Below, piece after piece: positions 60,883 to 64,000 of a stretch of 64,000 nucleotides of DNA. The translations under genes and the position numbers were made by a program. The notes under the pieces were generated by a model, which saw only the letters and a list, made by a program, of their open reading frames with translations, was not told where the DNA came from and did no database searches. The stretch is from Terfezia claveryi (taxonomy: Eukaryota; Ascomycota; Pezizomycetes; Pezizales; Pezizaceae): positions 186,001-250,000 of the forward strand of contig WHUX01000010.1 of the NCBI GenBank assembly GCA_015179025.1, in the 5' to 3' direction. How positions within the stretch are numbered: position 1 is the first letter of the stretch; the number at the start of each line of letters is the position of its first letter.

Positions 60883-62555
60883 TATTGCGGTCTATCGGGG
60901 AGATCAGCATAAATCCTGTACAGGCCTGTCATGGAAGAATGTATCACCTTTCAGTTCGTTGCGGATTTAGGCAAGCCGGAGATGTAAAGCGGTTTGAGCT
61001 GGGGGTAGTTGGTCAGGATTAGTTTCTCAGATCGATTTCTAGAAATGCTGATGGAGTTGAAGTAGCAAGTAGGAATTGAGGGAGGAAGGGCCTCCCTATA
61101 TACAATTTAGGGAGTAAAGGAATAAAAGTGAGGAATTGAACGTACATTTTTTTTGTTCTGATTAAGCTCCTGAATGTATTCACCACATGCTGTGGAGTGT
61201 TTGAATCCCTGCATTCTATATTCCGCTTAGACTACGCTGTAGTACTATCACCGAGGCTTTACTGCTGTAATCCCTTAAAATTTATTTCGTCAAACTCTGG
61301 AAATGGCCATGAATTGTATAGTACTAGGCATATATATGTTCCGTTAGCTAATTTGATTGGCAATAATATCTGGACATAATACGTACTGGAGAATTGACGT
61401 AGAAGGCTCCTAGGTACGATTTACTGCCATATTAGTTGAATTTCGATCATGCTTTATGAATACGTCTGAACAGCTTGCTCAGTGAACACGCCATATGAGC
61501 CACGCGTACAGTATCAATAGATATCCAGTGTTAGTCGGCTGCACATCCGTAGTTTGGGGAAACCTGAAGAGTCAGGTTTTTTTTTTTCTAAGATACTCAT
61601 TACTCCTATTCGATTCCAGTAAGGGGACCATGAGGGAAAGAGTCAGGGTTATTCTTAGGCAGATTAAGCTTCCTGAAAAGCTGCCTAGTTGGTTTGGACC
61701 TTATAGTCAAGTTGAAGGAATAAAGTTGTCTTTCAGTTTGTAACGAATTATGGTAGGCTTGTGATAGAATGTAGGTTGATTCGTGACGGGGGAACCAGTT
61801 ATAGAGGAGAATTAGAACAGAACTGCCAGGGTGCCCAAATTGGGGTATCTCGGAAGCGAAGCCGGAAAGGAGGATGTACGTTCTTAGATTACGTACCTAG
61901 CACAGTGAGGCCGCCATATGAGCCACCCCTCCGGGACTGACGATTATAACGCGGGGCTTCTTATATAAAGGCGTTGCTAATATCCCGAGGTTGCTTATAT
62001 CGAGAGGTTTCTTATACTGTAACGTGACTTTAATGTTATATTATTTGTTCACTGAGTACTGGACCGTAATTTAGAACTTCAGGTGTTCTTGAGCTTTGTG
62101 CATGAGGGAAGGATAGTCTGGTTAGGGAAGAAGTAGTCTGGTTGCGGAGGCACGAGGAAGGAAGTAAGTTTGAATCCCCGGTTTTCCACACGTGCAACCT
62201 ACTTAAGGGCGAAGTACCTATAACCTTCACCCCTGCACAGCCCACAGAAGCGTTTATCATAATCCAAGGTAGATTGACACAAGCTTTTATCTAATCGTGC
62301 ATTCTCCCAGTCTTATCCTCAGTGGGCTCAGGAATATATATCCTACTCACATCCTGGCCTTTTTTGGGCACTTTCAAACATTGTGGACAACACAGATCGG
62401 GCCTGCTTGGACATCTACTCGCAAACTTCAACCATTACCATTTCGTCTTCGAGTTATATTGCAAAATATAATTTCGAACAGTCATTGCTTGCGCGGTCTT
62501 GCCTTCAAGTCTTACATCTTCTCGTTTCTCTTTGCACCAACGAGGACAATCCACC
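60883..62555. other. Divergent promoter region with solo TAGTCTGGTT motifs
   Basis: The spacer separates two divergent secreted-protein genes. TAGTCTGGTTAGGG near 62115 and TAGTCTGGTTGCGG near 62133 lie 18 bp apart. They are followed by AAGTTTGAATCCCCGG near 62166, spaced like RNA polymerase III A and B boxes. A poly-T run occurs near 61578. No tRNA fold could be drawn. Confidence 0.45.
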
Positions 62556-64000
62556 ATGCGGATCTTCAGAAATTTTAGTCCATCTGCAATGGCACCAATT
62601 TTGACTTTTTTCGTAGTTGCACTCGTTTGTAATATCGGCTTCTTGGTTGGTGGCGCGGAAGCGGCCCCATTGGGCCTGAAAACTTATGTCCCCGCAAGGT
62701 ACGATAAGGACGTTAGGCGCACCTTGATTCCTGTGAAGAAGCTAACATGTGGGACTTGATTCCAGCAGACACTACGATTGCCTCAGTGATCGGTTGATGC
62801 AGGATTCTTCCTGCTACCCCTCTCCAGATTCGTCTAGACTTGGACGATGGAATCTCTGGAGGAGGAGTAACGACGAAGTAACCCTCCATCGACGCCCAAA
62901 TGAAGTACAAGCCCCCCCGCAGTCGGAAGCAAGGCCCTCAGGTAACACGGAAACACTCAATGGCCTTCATGCCACCCCTGAGTCAACCAAGACCTGGAAA
63001 AAGGCTGTTCTTATGAGGCTTGGGTCCCTTTTGCGTTCGGGAAAGCAACAAGGTACTGGAGTGAAGGAGATCCTCACAAATTTGTGGAACTGGGTAGTAA
63101 AGACTGCCAAGAAGGTGTTACTGGCCCCAGGGCGTGAGAAATGGCGCGAAGCGGAGATTGAGAGGCTCGATACCAGGGCAAAGGAGCTGGAGGCAAAGAT
63201 TGCTGCAGCTAGGCAAGGAGCCACGGACGGAGGTAACGTCCATGGTGGCGAGCTCGTGCTGACACCGATGGTCATCGACCTCCCTGAACCAGACGTAACG
63301 GTTGACGATGCGGGATCTATATTGGAACCCTATAAACAAGGACTCGAGCATGCTATGCGACCCAAGACGGCACAGGACTTGGGGGACCATCAAAGCATGC
63401 CTCAGGCACATGCGCGGAAGGCGGGTACGAATAGTGATTCCGCATTACCAGGGACCCCTAACTCTCCACAGCGGCAGTCACGTGCCTCTGCTGGTTTAGA
63501 ATCGGCCAAGGCAATATTCAGGCACTACCAAGACGGCCGCATGCAAGTTGGGGTACATAGGCTGGCGACAGCACGCAAAGTTCCAGGGAAGTTGGATAAC
63601 ATGCCACCAACCAGACTGCCATCCCGTGTACCCAAGGTTCCGACTCCAGAAGCTCCTGCAGCCAGAATGGGCGATAAGGCAGGCAGCACAGACCCAGGAA
63701 CCACGGTGAAGCCTACCCGTAGGCCCAAATCATCGGCCGCACCGATACCTCATCCAACGAGAGAAGATGAGGATGACAGTCTCGATGGGCCCGGTGTGGT
63801 CACAGAGCTGATCGTTCAAGTCACTTCGGATGCTGAAAGTCCTGATCAACGCGAACGGGAAGTTACAACCGAATATCCCACAGAACCACTTGAGACTGAC
63901 GCCACACCCACTGCTCCCGCTCTTACCCCCACTTTTGGCACTGTGGAAGAGGTACATGTGAGCGAGAATGCGCTGGCAGCGGATGATGGCTTGCCAGTCA
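62556..64000 (+). CDS. Secreted low-complexity protein, 3' end beyond the window
   Basis: Exon 1 is 62556-62698 and exon 2 runs from 62769 to the window edge. The 70-nt intron (GTACGA to CAGCAG) keeps phase. The exon-2 frame stays open for over 410 codons to base 64000, so at least 458 residues are visible and the stop is missing. The start is chosen for its CCACC ATG context and because an N-terminal hydrophobic segment (APILTFFVVALVCNIGFLVGGAEAA) follows, with AEA|A as a cleavage site. The mature part is hydrophilic. It has a Trp/Lys-rich helical block (TWKKAVLMRLGSLLRSG, LTNLWNWVVKTAKKVL), a probable coiled coil (REAEIERLDTRAKELEAKIAAA), and long Pro/Thr/Ser/Arg-rich disordered regions ending in acidic segments. 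No domain was recognised. Layout and composition recall the gene at 43359. Confidence 0.82.

Noticed and set aside
59050..60912. Plus-strand ORFs opposite the 702-residue secreted protein
   Set aside because: Shadows of one long minus-strand ORF that has a signal peptide.

Overview
The window is nuclear DNA of a filamentous ascomycete (Pezizomycotina). The evidence is short GT..AG introns (about 50-115 nt) that join frames exactly, plus fungus-specific families: a PTH11-type fungal rhodopsin-domain membrane protein, a Bim1/X325 copper protein, a fungal fumarylacetoacetase, berberine-bridge-type oxidoreductase remains and a fungal C2H2 protein. A leotiomycete is my best guess at class level, but this is inference. 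No tRNA, rRNA, CRISPR array or bacterial-type operon was found.

The window is gene-poor and repeat-rich. Kilobases 0-12 hold a terminal-inverted-repeat (TIR) element, a divergent C2H2-type gene (about 6.7-8.0 kb) and a dense patch of palindromic and tandem repeats (8.6-12.1 kb). A flavin monooxygenase (12.5-14.4 kb, -) and a PTH11-like receptor-type protein (17.2-18.8 kb, +) follow. Kilobases 18.8-29.5 are a transposon nest around one extended SDR gene (23.8-25.05 kb, -). Two copies of one ~1.2 kb TIR element lie there in opposite orientation, with a third related copy and a separate 1.26 kb long-TIR element. Fumarylacetoacetase (29.8-31.4 kb, -), a BCS1-like AAA ATPase with a Pro/His/Gly minisatellite (35.2-37.1 kb, +) and a conserved fungal protein of unknown function (38.2-39.9 kb, -) come next.

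From 43 kb onward there are a secreted low-complexity basic protein (43.4-44.6 kb, +), a broken FAD-linked oxidoreductase (46.0-47.6 kb, +) and a GPI-anchored Bim1-like copper protein (48.9-49.7 kb, +). Then follow the tRNA t6A enzyme SUA5 with an apparent frameshift (50.4-51.9 kb, -), a TIR element (52.4-53.4 kb), an ICMT/PEMT-like membrane methyltransferase (to 54.8 kb, +), mitochondrial release factor 1 (57.0-58.1 kb, -) and a 702-residue secreted orphan (58.8-60.9 kb, -). The last gene is a secreted low-complexity protein that runs off the right edge (62.6 kb to end, +).

The genes do not form one obvious pathway. Conserved housekeeping genes (SUA5, MRF1, ICMT-like, FAH) are interspersed with secreted, surface or lineage-specific genes in TE-rich surroundings. 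The most unusual content is the repeat biology (several TIR families, a dispersed 15-bp motif and perfect palindromes) and the three unrecognised secreted proteins.
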